Of a stretch of 64,000 nucleotides of DNA, positions 44,517 through 54,124 are shown piece by piece. Below the pieces are notes generated by a model. That model was not told where the DNA came from. It was given only the letters and a program-made list of their open reading frames with translations, and made no database searches. The translations under genes and the position numbers were made by a program. Source of the stretch: Neopestalotiopsis rosae (lineage: Eukaryota > Ascomycota > Sordariomycetes > Amphisphaeriales > Sporocadaceae); the NCBI GenBank assembly GCA_023078685.1, contig JALGAS010000001.1:62001-126000 (forward strand), given 5' to 3'. Numbering within the stretch: position 1 is the stretch's first letter; every line of letters begins with the position of its first letter.

Positions 44517-45504
44517 GTGGGTGGGTGATTATCGTTATAGGTGCCTATTATCAGAACTGATGAGGGGCTGGGGTTCTCTTGTTTCGTTTCATCAGCAATT
44601 GGCTGGATTGTCAGAACTGATTGCATCTTGCTTGCTGCTTGCTAGGTATGGTTCTAGCAGTCGAATGCCCCAGTGCAGTGCTACGGTCTGAACCCCCCCG
44701 CCCCGGCATTCTACCCTCGCTCACCCCGCAGAAGACAGGCCAGACTGCCGATAATACATCAATGTGACGTCCTGTTTCGGGCGGTACTGTATCTCGTGAT
44801 AAAGGGAGGGAACAGATGCATGATGCCTCTCGCGTACAACTGTCGAATCTGTAAGATTGTATCTTCGTGATGCAGGAGAAGGTGAATATCATTATCAATC
44901 AGTATGCAGAGCAGCAGTCGTGCAACCTATCGCGATGCTGGAACGCAATCAGATCAGTTCAGTCAAATCAACTACGCCGGTGAGCGCCGGGGTTCTACAG
45001 TAGCGCTGGGGAAGGGAAGGTTTGGGGGCGCGTTATCTACTATCTCTCATTCTATTTGCCTGCCGGCATCTTAGGCCAGTTTGCCGATCAGACCGATCCA
45101 TAATACATACCTAACCTAGTTATCAGTCCCAGTAACTCAAACCAACTGACCCTGGATACTGGGCGTGACGTTACGCTCCATCCATCATCGTCAATCTACC
45201 AACGACCAACTAGCCTTGCCAAAACAAGAGATGATTGCATTGCATTGTATGATACATTGAGTGTTGATCTTTCTTTGAATTGGAGTCTCGCGCCAGCAAG
45301 GATTGTCAAAAGTAAAGGACTTATGTTCATGGCGATTTGACTGTTCGTAGATAGTCGTACCATATGGAGAAAGTAATACACCCGTGGGTAGATGCTATCA
45401 TGATCCACTGCTTCTCAGGCTAAAGCATATCTACAGTTATCTCCAGTATCAAACAAGAAAGAATAACCATTCACGACTCCTTGTCTCCAGCCTCGCAATC
45501 TCAT

Positions 45505-46703
45505 CTAATAACTCTCCGGTATCCATGCCCCGTTGGGTTTGTATGGAAAGTTCTCGTGCATGTGCTTGGCAATGTCCCTCCTCGTAGTCACCCAGACCCC
45601 TTCCTTTTGCGAAATGTACTGCATGAACTTCCTTAGCGCCTCTGACCGGCCGGGCTTGCCAATGATCCTCGTGTGGAGGGGAATGTTCATGAGCTTGCCA
45701 CCCTCGCGGTACAGGCAGTCAAACGTGTTCTTGAGGTACTGCTCGTACGTCTCGGCCACCGAGCTGCCGAAACCGGGCGACATGTGGAATTTGCCGTCGT
45801 TGCAGTCGTAGTTGTACGGGATCAGCAGCATGCCCTTCTTTTCCTCGTCTGGGAGACTCTTCTCCTGAGGCAAGTCGAGCCAGTACGGCACGTCGTCGTT
45901 GTAGCACTCTGAAGACCACAGAAAGTCGGCGCCAACACTTTTCCATACCTCTGGAAAGAGCATATGTCTGTTTGATTTGGGGGTCTCGTGTCAGTTAGGG
46001 AGCCTTGATGAAGACTCGGGAAATGAGACTCACGTCTGAGGGGTTCCACGTCCAAAGTAGGCGCCGACGGGAAACTCGCCCGTGACTTCCTTGATGAGGC
46101 AAATGGCCTTGCGAATATACTCCTTGTCCTCCTCGAGGGAGTAGTCCCAAGTGTCGATCCAGCGCAGGCCGTGGGCGGCGACCTCGTGGCCGTCGCGGAC
46201 GAGGGCGCGCGCAAACTTTGGGTTGCGCTGCAGGGCCACGGCGACGGCGTACGTGGTGAAGTTCCAGCCGAACTCGCGGAACAGCCGCATGATTCGCCAC
46301 GACGCCGCCCGGCTCCCGTACTCAAAGTCGTGCTCGGCGTTGATGTACCGCGCATTGTCCCGGTAGCCGCCCGATGCACCTTTTTCCCAGAGGTAGGGCT
46401 CCGACATGCCGTCGCCGTCGAGAACGGAGCGCTCGCCACCCTCCCTGTTGTAGTTGATGGCCAATGTCAATATATGAGGAGACCAGCTACTTTCATTACA
46501 TGTGACCAGACAACGTACTCGTAATTCAACACAAAAGAAACGGCTATCCTTGCGCCATTGGGCCACTTTGGGTCAAACCCATCTTCTCCAAACCCTTTTC
46601 CCAATCATGTTAGTCGACTGCGCCTCATCATGTTTTACAGTAGATTGCTGGACTTACCCTCAAAGTCGCGAGGGACTTGTAAGCTTTCCTCAATATGGAC
46701 CAT
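45505..46703 (-). CDS. PuuE-type allantoinase-like polysaccharide deacetylase superfamily protein
   Basis: Four exons (46703-46658, 46594-46519, 46444-46034, 45967-45505) joined in phase give 331 residues. The order of motifs fits PuuE, the cofactor-independent allantoinase first described in Pseudomonas, rather than chitin deacetylases: PNGARIAVSFVLNYEEGGERS (E41/E42 replace the DD of CE4 enzymes), YEYGSRAASWRIMRLF, DGHEVAAHGLRWIDTWD (H127 and H132), GEFPVGAYFGRGTPQT, CYNDDVPYWLDL, LLIPYNYDCNDGKFHMSPGF, and IIGKPGRSEALRKFMQYI. Expected chemistry is hydrolytic opening of a cyclic amide such as allantoin; the real substrate is unknown. No signal peptide is seen, so it is cytosolic, unlike secreted chitin deacetylases. 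It lies between a Zn2Cys6 regulator and an exporter/permease pair and shares promoter motifs with them. Confidence 0.87.
45968..46033 (-). other. Third intron of the PuuE-type gene
   Basis: GTGAGT donor, TCAAACAG acceptor, 66 bases, phase 2. Gives GRGTPQT-HMLFPEVW. Confidence 0.9.
46445..46518 (-). other. Second intron of the PuuE-type gene
   Basis: GTACGT donor, ACAACAG acceptor, 74 bases, phase 2. Gives VLNYE-EGGERSVLDGD. Confidence 0.87.
46595..46657 (-). other. First intron of the PuuE-type gene
   Basis: GTAAGT donor, GGGAAAAG acceptor, 63 bases, phase 1. Gives RDFEG-FGEDGFDPKWPNG. Confidence 0.85.
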
Positions 46704-47395
46704 TTTTCAGAGTGACGCCGTGATTCAGCCAAGGCTTGATGATGACTTGGTCTCTCTCAGAGTATTAGCGTAGCCACCTGAGCAGTGAGGTATGCAAATC
46801 AGCTGGGCCCCAGGCTTTTTATGGCGAAAACGTCGAATCCTTTGGATTTCTCCGCCAATACTTGAGGGAGATGTGGAAGAGGTCATCCGTTGCTCATCAG
46901 TCGATTTAATGCATAATAACCTTCTTGGCCATATCATTGGCTCTCTACTATACAATTGACGGGCAAATAGTCGTTTGTAGCAACGAATAGTGCTTGACAC
47001 TGCTGGCTAAGTGGGGTTTTCGGAGGCTCCGTCTGCTCCGACTTGAAGACCATACCTCCGACACGCCGATACGCCATCCGATGACTATTCTTCCAGCACA
47101 AGTATATCCATCAATACTGTTATAGTGGGGAGACTTATTCGCATGGTTGGACTGTGAAATCTAGTGTCTGAATGTTTAATTATATCCCCTTTACAAGAAA
47201 GGTTTGTGAAGTCTCAACACGTGACGAGTCTGGTCACTTTTCGCTGCACAATAAAACGAACAGGATCGTGGCCGCTATTTGCTCTATCTCTGCATCTATA
47301 AATGTATATATCTCCTGTATCATGTCTATCATCCGTATAACCCGTACTCGTCTATAATTAAAGCAATCCATATAAATCTTGGCAATCGTGGGAAA
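46704..47395. other. Upstream region of the PuuE-type gene
   Basis: 692 bases between the PuuE-type start and the upstream exporter's stop. Contains the CGG-type sites at 47020-47061 and a CTATCA (TGATAG) GATA site near 47326. No gene. Confidence 0.55.
47020..47061. promoter_or_regulatory. CGG-type sites upstream of the PuuE-type gene
   Basis: TCGGAGGCTCCGT at 47020-47032 (CGG and CCG 5 apart) and a reverse-strand TCGGAGG at 47055-47061, about 320-360 bases before the PuuE start. Twelve of its 13 bases recur at 49737-49749 in the permease/exporter promoter. Role inferred. Confidence 0.5.
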
Positions 47396-49147
47396 TCATG
47401 TCTTGGTCGTGGGCATGTCTGTGCCATCCGAGGCTTCCTTCGGTTCGTACGCAGCCTTTCCTTCCTCGGCCGCAGCGTCCGGCTCTTGCTGCTGCACGGT
47501 AACCTGTGCCGACGTAGCAGCACTGCTGTCCTCCTCTCCCGGCTCCTTTGGAGGCTGTAATCCCACGTCGCGAACAAAGAAACACCCAAGCAGACAGGTC
47601 CCAATCAGGGGCACCTGCAAGATGAACACGGCACGGCTGGCCGCCATGTAGGCATCGAGGACAGCGTCATACCCGGGCCCCTCGAGCTTGGGCAGCGAGT
47701 ACGTGTCCTCGGCGAGGTAGCTGTACTCGGCGGGCAGGTTGGCCCTCAGGGCAGCCTGCAGGACGGCGGCCGAGATGGCCAGCCCGCAGGCGCCCCCCGC
47801 GCAGCGGAAAAAGTTTCGGTTCGACACAATGACGGCCCGCTTGGACTTTGGCACGTGCGCCTGGAACGCCACGAGCGTCGGCTGGAAGATGAAGCCCACG
47901 CCGATGCCGACAAAGATGAGCGGGATGATGATCAGGCCCGGGGGCGTGTCGCGCTTGTAGTACAGCATCAGCCCGGAGCCGAGGGTCCAGGATCCAAAGC
48001 CGGCCCATATGATCTCGCCGTACCGCTTCATCCTGGAGATGTACTGCCCGGCGAGAATAGAGAAGCTGGCCTGGAAGGAGACCAGGCAAGCGGTAAAAGC
48101 GGCGGAAACAATAACAGAATATCCTTTGACGTTTTGAAAGTACAAGGGCAGATAGTACAGGTAGGACTGGTAAACAGCACCGAACAGAAAACTCTGGACA
48201 AGCATTACCCTTATTACTGGATTCTTGAAAATCATCACTGCGGTTCACACGGTTAGAACTTCTGATAAGCGGATAGGGTTGCTTTGCAATTTACAGAGCC
48301 TTCCCGGGAACTCACATGGCATCATTGGGAGTTTGGCAAACTTCCACTCCACCAGGACGAAGAGGACAAAAGACAAGCCGCCAATGGTCAGCATGCTGAT
48401 CACCAGGGGGGACTCCCAGGGAAAATACGAGCCACCGCCGCTGATGGGAATTAGGATGAAGATGACGCCAATGGACGAGGTCAGGACGCCGGCGTAGTCA
48501 ATCTTCTTGACGCTCTCCTGGAGCCCGGCGGCGGGGGCCTTGGTGGGCAGCAGCCACCAGGCGACGGCGCCGACGAGGGCGGCCAGGGGCGAGATCATCC
48601 AAAAGAAGGCGCGCCAGGTGGTGCGCGAGATGAAGCCGGCGGCCAGAAAGGGCCCGCACACGTTGCCCAGGCCGACAAAGGCGCCAATGATGCCCTGGTA
48701 CTTGCCGCGCTGCTCGAGCGTCACAATGTCGGACAGGATGATCATGGACAGGTTGGTGACGCCGCCGCCGCCGATGCCCGCGACGCCGCGGAAGACGTAG
48801 AACATGGCGGCGTTGCGCGAGAGGCCGCACAGCAGCGCCGCGACCGACAGCAGGCCCACGGCGCACAGGTAGACCACCTTGCGCCCGAATATGTCCGACA
48901 GCCGGCCGTAGAGCATCTGGAACGTCGTGTTGGCGATCAGGGACGACGTGCCTGCCCAGGAAATGGTGTTGGCCGCGTCCAGGTCCTCGGCAATGGTGGG
49001 CAGCGTGACGCCGATGCCATTTTGGTCAATAAAGGTGATGAGCAGCGTCAGCGAGAGAGCGGCAATCACGATGAGAAGCTTTGCCTTTGGTAATATTTCC
49101 GTCTGGTCGTGTAGACCTTTTTCGGCCTCTCGCTGTCGACTTGACAT
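47396..49147 (-). CDS. DHA2-family MFS transporter (14-helix exporter type)
   Basis: Two exons (49147-48316, 48237-47396) give 557 residues. The first helix reads LLIVIAALSLTLLITFIDQNGIGVTLPTIAEDL, typical of DHA2 exporters. The loop 2-3 signature is YGRLSDIFGRKVVYL, and FRGVAGIGGGGVTNLSMIILSDIV is motif C. About 14 membrane helices are visible, followed by a Pro/Glu/Ala-rich cytosolic tail. The ATG at 49147 is preferred; the frame extends upstream without another ATG. It is transcribed divergently from the NCS1 permease across a shared 1.1 kb promoter, and its 3' end faces the PuuE-type gene on the same strand. The substrate is unknown; the context suggests a metabolite related to what the permease imports or to its breakdown product. 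Confidence 0.88.
48238..48315 (-). other. Intron in the DHA2 transporter gene
   Basis: GTGAGT donor after ATGCCAT, GAACCGCAG acceptor, 78 bases, phase 1. Gives KLPMMPL-MIFKNPVIRV. Confidence 0.88.
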
Positions 49148-49698
49148 TTTCTCTCTCTTCAGTCTCTTCTTTCTGCCCTTCTTTTTGTTCCCACCTGGCC
49201 AGCAGAACAATCCCTGGAAGATTGTTTTCCCACAGGACTGACTGGGCTTATGTCGTGGCCCTCGTGTCTTGTCTCTGCCGACCCGACAGTCGCTCGATTC
49301 AAAAGCTGGCCTTCACCGTCAGCATTTCTGAATTACCATCCAGAAATCACTAAAGAGAGAGAAAACAGCAACAAAATTTTGACAATGTAGGTTGAAAACC
49401 TCCGTCCCCTTTCGCCTCCGACGTGAAGCCGGCTCGGTTCCGATGATGCCATCTCGAGGCTCGCCAAAAGTGCTTGGACCTTAATAGCAACCAGGCCCAA
49501 GGGGCGATTGAGCGAATCGTGAGCACCCATGGCGGTCATAATCCACTTAAATTTTCTTGTGCGGTGGAGACGACGAGGGTGGAAACTTTTTTTTTCCTTC
49601 TCTGTTTTCTTTACTCTTCTTCTGAGAGGCGCGGAAAAGGATCCGGGCACCTTTTGCTCTCGGACCTAAGAATAGCGCCGAGACTTGTCGGATGCTCG

Positions 49699-49712
49699 TC
49701 GGATCGTTCCGA
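49699..49712. promoter_or_regulatory. Perfect UaY/Ppr1-type element TCGG-N6-CCGA
   Basis: TCGGATCGTTCCGA. This spacing and flanking match the published type of site for UaY (purine use in Aspergillus) and Ppr1 (pyrimidine pathway in yeast). It lies about 535 bases before the permease start and about 550 before the transporter start. Activity not shown. Confidence 0.5.
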
Positions 49713-49736
49713 AAGCACCGATCAGTATAAATCACA

Positions 49737-49749
49737 TCGGAGGCTCCAT
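49737..49749 (+). promoter_or_regulatory. TCGGAGGCT element in the divergent promoter
   Basis: TCGGAGGCTCCAT, identical to the PuuE-type upstream element in 12 of 13 bases. Probably a CGG-type site for a Zn2Cys6 factor (inferred). Confidence 0.45.
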
Positions 49750-50246
49750 CGGGGTTGCTGTCGCTGTCGTTCCCACCCCCTCGACGGCGGGAACATGAGA
49801 CTGGAATAATGAGCGTATTGGACGTGCGGCGCAGTCCCTGGAATCTGCCTGCATCTGATTCTCTCTCTTATCAGTGAGCCGATCCAGAAAAAAACATATG
49901 ACTCGTACACAGTCGACCATAATAATGGAGCATTCAGGCATCTGCTATCAGTGTCGGCCGTGGTTGAATAATTATAACTTGCCTTGGCAAAGATTAGCTA
50001 CACATTTCAGATAGTGACCTTGGGGCGGCGTTTAAGTTATTGATTTGCCATTATAATAAGATGCAGAAGCAGCAGGTACCCCGCAATACAGACGAGATGC
50101 GTCGAGACACATTATTGCCCAGTCGCATCGCCTCTCACTTTTCTATACACTCGTCAGCCTCGTGATTGATTTTGCAAGTCCGACGAAATCACTCAGTTCC
50201 TGATTATAACGGGAGTGGAGAAACAACAAGAACAAAAGGAGCTCAG

Positions 50247-52604
50247 ATGGCAACGCCTGTGCGCAAAGTCAAGGCGGCTTTCGCGTCGCCGCAGGCCTTC
50301 AAGGAGTCCGTCAGAGTACCAGATGCTCCCATCGAGGGTTCTGCATATTTCAATGAGGATTTGCTGCCGACGCCTCCGGAGAAGAGAATCTGGAATACGC
50401 TTCACTTCTTTGCCTACTACTTGACCCAGACCTTTAGTTCATCGTCGTACAATCTTGGAGCGACGCTCATCTCCATAGGACTTCAATGTAAGCACAAACT
50501 TTCTGATACCGTCTCTTATTGAAGAGGCCGTGTTCACCTCACCTATCATTGCTTTTGAAACAACTGCTTATCTTGGCCTCTGCAGGGTATCATGCAATGA
50601 TCGCCGCCGTCATTGGCGCCGCGGGTCTCAGCGTTGTCGTGATTCTCAACTCTCGAGGTGCAACCAGATATCATGTCGGATTTCCGGTATATGCCCGAGC
50701 TAGTTCTGGCATTGGAGGATCAAGACTCTTTGTTGCCGTGAGAGCTTCGGTGGCCGTCATCTACTTTGCGACTCAGAGTTACTATGGTGAGATATAGTCT
50801 TCCCCATCCCTCGAGTACGGCGGCACTGTTGCTGACTGTGGACAGGCGGACGAATCACCTCGGTATGTCTGAGAGCCATCTTTGGCTCGTCGTGGGAGAA
50901 TATCCCCAACACTTTGCCGGAGAGCGCTGGTATCACTTCCAAGAACCTTTTGGGTTTCTTCATCTTTTGGATTGTCCAGTTCCCGGTCATGTTTGTCCAC
51001 CCTACCATTCTCCGCCATCTGTTCGTTATCAAGGCCGTCTACACGACGGTGGCCCTCTTTGCATTGGGTAAGTTATCCTCCAAGCATTGCATCGTCTCAC
51101 GCACTTCCTATACATGGTTTTCAATAACCATGACACAAATTCGACACAAGGTTCTCCATGCTAACTCTACTTGTTTTTAGTGAGTAAACAACAAGTTCTA
51201 TTATCGTTGCGCTGTTGGATACTAGTACAAGCCACGGCTTGCGCCTATGGCGTCTTCATGGTGGATGAAGCACTAGGCAATACTCTGCTACCCCATTCGT
51301 TTCTTATAGACTATCGCACAGACACCGAGAGGCTAATGCACGACAGATGGGATGGGCCATTCGAGAAAACGGCGGCAGCATTGGCAATTTCAGTTATAGC
51401 ACGGGCGTCGCATTGAGCGGCTCGGCTTTGGTTGTAAGCAGAAATTCCTACCCTCCGTGATCATTTGTTTAATTTTATTGCCAAAGTTTACTGACACCTT
51501 TTTAAAATGATCAATAGTGGCCAATGATCCAGGCCATCAACTCGGTCCTAGCGACTCTCTGCCCTCTCCTGGTTAACCAGCCGGACGTCGCTCGGTATGC
51601 TACCGATCCCAAGCAGGCGACCTGGAGTCAGGCGACAGGTATCCTAATCTCAAAGGTTGTCGTCATGTTTGTGAGCTGTGCTACGACCAGTGCTAGTAGT
51701 GGTTTTCTGGGCAAGTCATACTGGGTAAGTCACCAATGCAAATCATGTCCAAGATTCTCGCCACCAGGAGAAGAAAAGCGCTGACACCATGTTGTCTCTT
51801 TTCTCTCATTAGAATGTATGGGATTTGTATGACGCCATCCTCACACAGTACTGGTCTCCCGGGGCGCGGGCCGGCATCTTCTTTGTCGGCTTCGGCATGG
51901 TGCTCGCGCAGATCGCCACCAACGCCGGCAGCAACTCGCTGCCCGTGGGTGCCGACAGCAGCGGGCTGTGGCCGCGGTACATCAACATTGTGCGCGGCCA
52001 GGTCATTTGCGCGCTGCTGGCCCCCCTGTGCGTGCCGTGGAAGATCATCGCCAGCGCCACCACCTTCCTCACCTTTCTGGGGTCCTACACCGTGTTCCTC
52101 ATGCCCATCTGCGGCGTCATGGTCGTCGACTACTGGCTCATCCGGCGCGGCAACTTCCACGTGCCCAGCCTCTACACCAAGGACCCCGGCACCATTTACC
52201 GCTACTACCACGGCTGGAACCCGCGGGCGCTGGCGGCATGGGTGGCCGGCGTCGCGTTCACGGTGCACGGCATCGCCGGTGCCTTGGACGCCTCGGCCGT
52301 CAACACGGCCAGCAAGAACATGTACAAGCTCGGCTTTATACTTTCCTTTCTCATGGGGTCGTTGGTCTATTACGTATTGAACCTCATCTGGCCCGTCCCG
52401 ATATACCCAGAGGAGCGCGTCGGCGAGGGGCAGATGACGTTTGAGTACATGGCCGACTCAGAGGGCTTCTTTGCTGGCGAGAGCGTAGAGGGAATCCGAG
52501 GTGTCCTGTCGGGAGAAGGTATCAATGTGGTTTCCGAAGGGGGAGACGAGGTACGATATGGAAAAGGCCATTTGGACGAAAAGACTGAGCCAGTGGTTGT
52601 GTAG
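50247..52604 (+). CDS. NCS1 (Fur-type) nucleobase/allantoin permease
   Basis: Plasma-membrane importer of the nucleobase-cation-symport-1 family. Six exons (50247-50487, 50586-50786, 50846-51067, about 51330-51433, 51518-51724, 51813-52604) give about 588 residues. Family features are NEDLLPTPPEKRIWNTLHFFAYY, YNLGATLISIGLQWYHAM, SRGATRYHVGFPVYARASSGIGG, YFATQSYYGGRI, VLATLCPLLVNQPDVARYATDPKQA, GFGMVLAQIATNAGSNSLPVG, GLWPRYINIVRGQ, GSYTVFLMPICGVMVVDYWLIRRG and GWNPRALAAWVAGV. This set fits Fur-type carriers of uracil, allantoin, uridine or similar. Exact substrate cannot be read from sequence. The exon 4 start at 51330 is the only in-phase AG I found before GWAIRENGGSIGN, so this junction is the weak point. 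Divergent from a DHA2 exporter. Confidence 0.87.
50488..50585 (+). other. NCS1 intron 1
   Basis: GTAAGC donor, CTCTGCAG acceptor, 98 bases, phase 1. Gives ISIGLQ-WYHAMIAAV. Confidence 0.88.
50787..50845 (+). other. NCS1 intron 2
   Basis: GTGAGA donor, TGTGGACAG acceptor, 59 bases, phase 1. Gives QSYYG-GRITSVCLRAI. Confidence 0.88.
51068..51329 (+). other. NCS1 intron 3 (262 bases, 3' end uncertain)
   Basis: Clear GTAAGT donor at 51068. A strong TTTTTAG at about 51180 would open a different frame without permease features. The AG at 51328-51329 restores the frame into ANARQMGWAIRENGGS. The intron is much longer than its neighbours, so a second small exon or alternative splicing is possible. 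Confidence 0.5.
51434..51517 (+). other. NCS1 intron 4
   Basis: GTAAGC donor, ATCAATAG acceptor, 84 bases, phase 0. Gives LSGSALV-WPMIQAINS. Confidence 0.88.
51725..51812 (+). other. NCS1 intron 5
   Basis: GTAAGT donor, CTCATTAG acceptor, 88 bases, phase 0. Gives LGKSYW-NVWDLYDAI. Confidence 0.9.
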
Positions 52605-53322
52605 AAAGCTCGTTTGCCGAGCTTCCGACGGGAGAGCACATCGTGATCGACGCAATAGGTAAAGTTGAATATACGAGCTGAGAGATAAGAGACGTGAAGA
52701 TCTCATCATGAGTGCTTCCCACTCCCGAGGATCGCAGCTGCACCCTAAAATGAAAATTGGTTGATCATAGCGGCCAAGAAGCAGTCTCATGTCAACAGAC
52801 CCTGGTGATAAGTTGACGATCATGGCAGCTTCCTCTGCGCATGAGGTCTAGTGTAGTCGATGTGTCAATGGAGGAACCATGTCCCATGCTGTGATGCATC
52901 AAGGTTGAATGCTACCAATGTTCCCAACAATGGCTCTTGACGCAATGACAGGCAGGCATACCCTCGGATCCGACCACTCGGGACGGTTTGCAACTCCCGT
53001 AGATGCCAAAGACCAAGAACATGTGCATTGGGAACCTCGACGATCGCCTGAACACGTCAAAGTTTCAATCCGTCTGGGGTCACTGGGATGGTCCCTGAAC
53101 TCTATCCAACACAACCAGGAACAGGCCTAGATCTATATGGATAGCATCCACCGAGTAGTGGCTCGGAAATGGAGACGCTTGTACACTAGGGATCGCCATG
53201 CGATAGTTTTGACTCGTCTTGGACAGCTGGCCGTGAACGCTGATGGAGCCCCTTGCGACTATCAAAAGCCATGTAGTACACAGTAAGCCGTTACTGATCA
53301 CCTTCATAGTACAGGGCTTGCT

Positions 53323-53556
53323 CTAGACTGGAGGTTGGGAGGCATGCTTGTTGATCGGGTAAAGGTAATTGTCGCATCCGAGTATTTTGTTGAACTGATG
53401 ATGGATGATATATCCCGTTCCAAGAGCATTTAGTATCAACGGGAGGGTTTTGTCTGCAAGGTTCCACCTGAAACGTCTATTCACTTCAGTCACCTTTTTC
53501 ATGAACCAAGTTGTCGGGCGGGCTGAGTAGTGAAAATACTCCCTTGATCCGGTCAT
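53323..53556 (-). pseudogene. Possible gene remnant, 77 codons
   Basis: The frame reads EYFHYSARPTTWFMKKVTEV, then NRRFRWNLADKTLPLILNAL and GTGYII, which looks like real protein sequence rather than random translation. It has no plausible continuation that I could splice. I do not recognise the family. It may be a fragment of a decayed gene or chance. Confidence 0.2.
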
Positions 53557-53716
53557 AGGGCTATATGGGTAAGGCTGATGACCGAGCGAACATATGATAC
53601 TTTGTCAATCCACCAGTTTCTTGTGATGGGAGACCTCCAGCCGAGAGCCTCTTTCCTGGGCAGTGGTGTTTTCCGGTGCGGACTCTAAAATGGATCAAGT
53701 CCGCTCCATGATCCGC

Positions 53717-54124
53717 TCACACACTTGCGACCCCTTCATATTCGGCCGTGGCATTTCCCGGGGAATAGGTTGACCGCAAGTGGTTGGGCTTGGCGGGAAT
53801 AGTGTCGGGGCGGGAGCCGACCGCGGCTGAAGACCGCGGTGTGTTTTCTTGCTGAGATGGTGGTTGTCCAAATCTGCGGCAGATCCCAGAAAGATGGAAG
53901 GTTCCGAAGAGACTACTTACTAATCTATGTACATACGTATGTACCGTCTTGAACGGGCATATTATTACCTGCCGAGGCTTGACTATATGCAGTAGGGCTC
54001 CATTGGTTTTAGAGTTTGCGCCAATTGTGGTTTTGTGGTTACCGGGAATGCAGTGAAAATTCTCCCTCACATCGGCAGAGCAGAAAGCAGTACATAGTAA
54101 GAGAAGGACACAAATAGCACGCAT
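53717..54124 (-). CDS. Candidate small secreted protein, 135 residues
   Basis: From the second in-frame ATG (54124) the protein begins MRAICVLLLLCTAFCSADV, a well-formed signal peptide with likely cleavage after CSA. The mature part holds few cysteines and no recognisable domain. A GTAATA donor-like site near residue 53 leaves open that the real gene is spliced differently. No homologue recognised; it may be a lineage-specific secreted protein or a chance frame. Confidence 0.3.
   Translation of the reverse strand: MRAICVLLLLCTAFCSADVRENFHCIPGNHKTTIGANSKTNGALLHIVKPRQVIICPFKTVHTYVHRLVSSLFGTFHLSGICRRFGQPPSQQENTPRSSAAVGSRPDTIPAKPNHLRSTYSPGNATAEYEGVASV

Larger units (their letters stand above)
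44066..45504. other. Upstream region of the regulator gene, 1.4 kb
   Basis: Contains a CT microsatellite (44101-44130), a GT-rich tract (about 44475-44516), the candidate CGG-type sites at 44401-44438 and one GATA site. No gene recognised. Confidence 0.55.
49148..50246. promoter_or_regulatory. Shared divergent promoter of the DHA2 transporter and the NCS1 permease
   Basis: 1.1 kb without a gene. Holds TCGG-N6-CCGA (49699-49712), TCGGAGG elements at 49415-49421 (reverse) and 49737-49743, and three GATA sites of the HGATAR form: TTATCA at 49868, CTATCA at 49945 and AGATAG at 50009. GATA sites are the binding form of the nitrogen regulator AreA/Nit2. Confidence 0.55.

Noticed and set aside
45505..46703. 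Chitin deacetylase reading of the PuuE-type gene
   Set aside because: No signal peptide, the CE4 DD motif is EE, and the downstream motif order follows PuuE proteins.
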